Part shown: in pieces, positions 4,658-5,064 of the stretch
How the letters are laid out: each line of letters begins with the position of its first letter
Position numbering within the stretch: position 1 is the stretch's first letter
Source: Methylotetracoccus sp.
GTDB lineage: Bacteria > Pseudomonadota > Gammaproteobacteria > Methylococcales > Methylococcaceae
DNA length: 5,064 bases
Assembly (NCBI GenBank): GCA_025458755.1
Contig: JALORT010000230.1
Coordinates: forward strand, 1 to 5,064
Reading direction: 5' to 3'
Translations under genes and position numbers: made by a program
The notes under the pieces: model-generated
What the model saw: the letters and a program-made list of their open reading frames with translations, nothing else
Told to the model about the DNA's origin: nothing
Databases searched by the model: none

Positions 4658-5064
4658 ATGAACTTCCTCGAACAGCCGCCGCGCTTTTTGTTTTTCACCG
4701 GCAAGGGCGGCGTCGGCAAGACCTCGATCGCCTGCGCCGCGGCGATTCATCTGGCAGAAAGCGGCCAACGCATCTTGCTGGTCAGTACCGACCCGGCCTC
4801 CAACGTGGGCCAGGTGTTCGGCGTGACGATTGGCCACCGCATCAAACCGCTGGACGCGGTTCCGGGCCTCTCCGCCCTGGAAATCGACCCGCAGGCCGCG
4901 GCGCAGGGTTACCGCGATCGGATCGTCGGCCCCGTGCGCGGCGTCTTGCCGGACGCCGTCGTCAAAGGCATCGAGGAACAGCTTTCCGGAGCCTGTACGA
5001 CAGAGATCGCCGCCTTCGATGAATTCACCGCACTGTTGACCGACTCCGAGGTGGTGGCGGGCTA
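4658..5064 (+). CDS. arsA: Arsenite-transporting ATPase ArsA, N-terminal part (runs off window)
   Basis: ArsA is a soluble ATPase that docks on the arsenite permease and drives As(III)/Sb(III) efflux. Only the first 135 residues are present and the frame is still open at the window edge. They include the P-loop TGKGGVGKTS (14-23), the switch I region VSTDPASNVGQVFG (42-55, with the family's usual DPA motif), and ALEIDPQAAA (73-82). Cys113 in GACTTEIAAF falls at the same position as the As-binding Cys113 of R773 ArsA. The other two metal cysteines (172 and 422 in R773) and the second nucleotide-binding half would lie beyond the window. ATG 4658 is chosen: it follows arsD by 16 bases, with a weak GGACGAG 7-13 bases upstream, and places the P-loop at the canonical residue number. 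Confidence in identity is high; completeness of the gene is unknown. Confidence 0.95.
   Translation, partial: MNFLEQPPRFLFFTGKGGVGKTSIACAAAIHLAESGQRILLVSTDPASNVGQVFGVTIGHRIKPLDAVPGLSALEIDPQAAAQGYRDRIVGPVRGVLPDAVVKGIEEQLSGACTTEIAAFDEFTALLTDSEVVAG

Noticed and set aside
1..5064. CRISPR array, transposase, attachment site or tRNA
   Set aside because: No spaced direct repeats, no transposase-like frame and no cloverleaf pattern were seen on either strand.

Overview
The window looks like bacterial chromosome or contig sequence, GC-rich (mostly about 60% or more) from roughly position 290 onward. Tightly packed genes with ATGA stop/start overlaps and the proteobacterial-style ars gene set suggest a proteobacterium, perhaps a gammaproteobacterium such as a methanotroph or acidophile. 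The species cannot be fixed from sequence alone.

Layout. (1) Positions 1 to about 290 are a different kind of DNA, about 40% GC by hand count, carrying the interior of a lysine- and aromatic-rich protein of unknown function read on the + strand. (2) At about 285-298, near a run of eight A's, this meets the broken 3' part of a minus-strand sensor gene. That gene encodes a GAF domain (913 down to about 475) followed by a PAS domain in another frame (474 down to about 290). Restoring one GC dinucleotide in a GCGCGC run rejoins the two frames. (3) Positions 914-1259 are a divergent non-coding region with a TTGACA promoter candidate and an 8-bp inverted repeat covering its -35 box. (4) pncA (nicotinamidase) and pncB (nicotinate phosphoribosyltransferase) overlap by ATGA and form a two-step NAD salvage module: nicotinamide to nicotinate to nicotinate mononucleotide. 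(5) A short AT-rich promoter/operator region precedes an arsenic resistance operon, arsR-arsC-arsD-arsA, with arsA running off the right edge.

How the genes work together. ArsR should repress the ars operon and release DNA when As(III) binds its C-terminal cysteine cluster. ArsC reduces arsenate to arsenite, ArsD carries As(III) to the ArsA ATPase, and ArsA should energise an arsenite efflux permease. No permease lies in this window; it would be expected downstream.

I do not see a clearly new system. The points most worth checking are the compositional and coding junction near 290, the frameshifted GAF-PAS sensor, the inverted repeat over the pncAB promoter, and an arsR gene that may be expressed from a leaderless mRNA and that has an atypical C-terminal As(III) site and a long tail.
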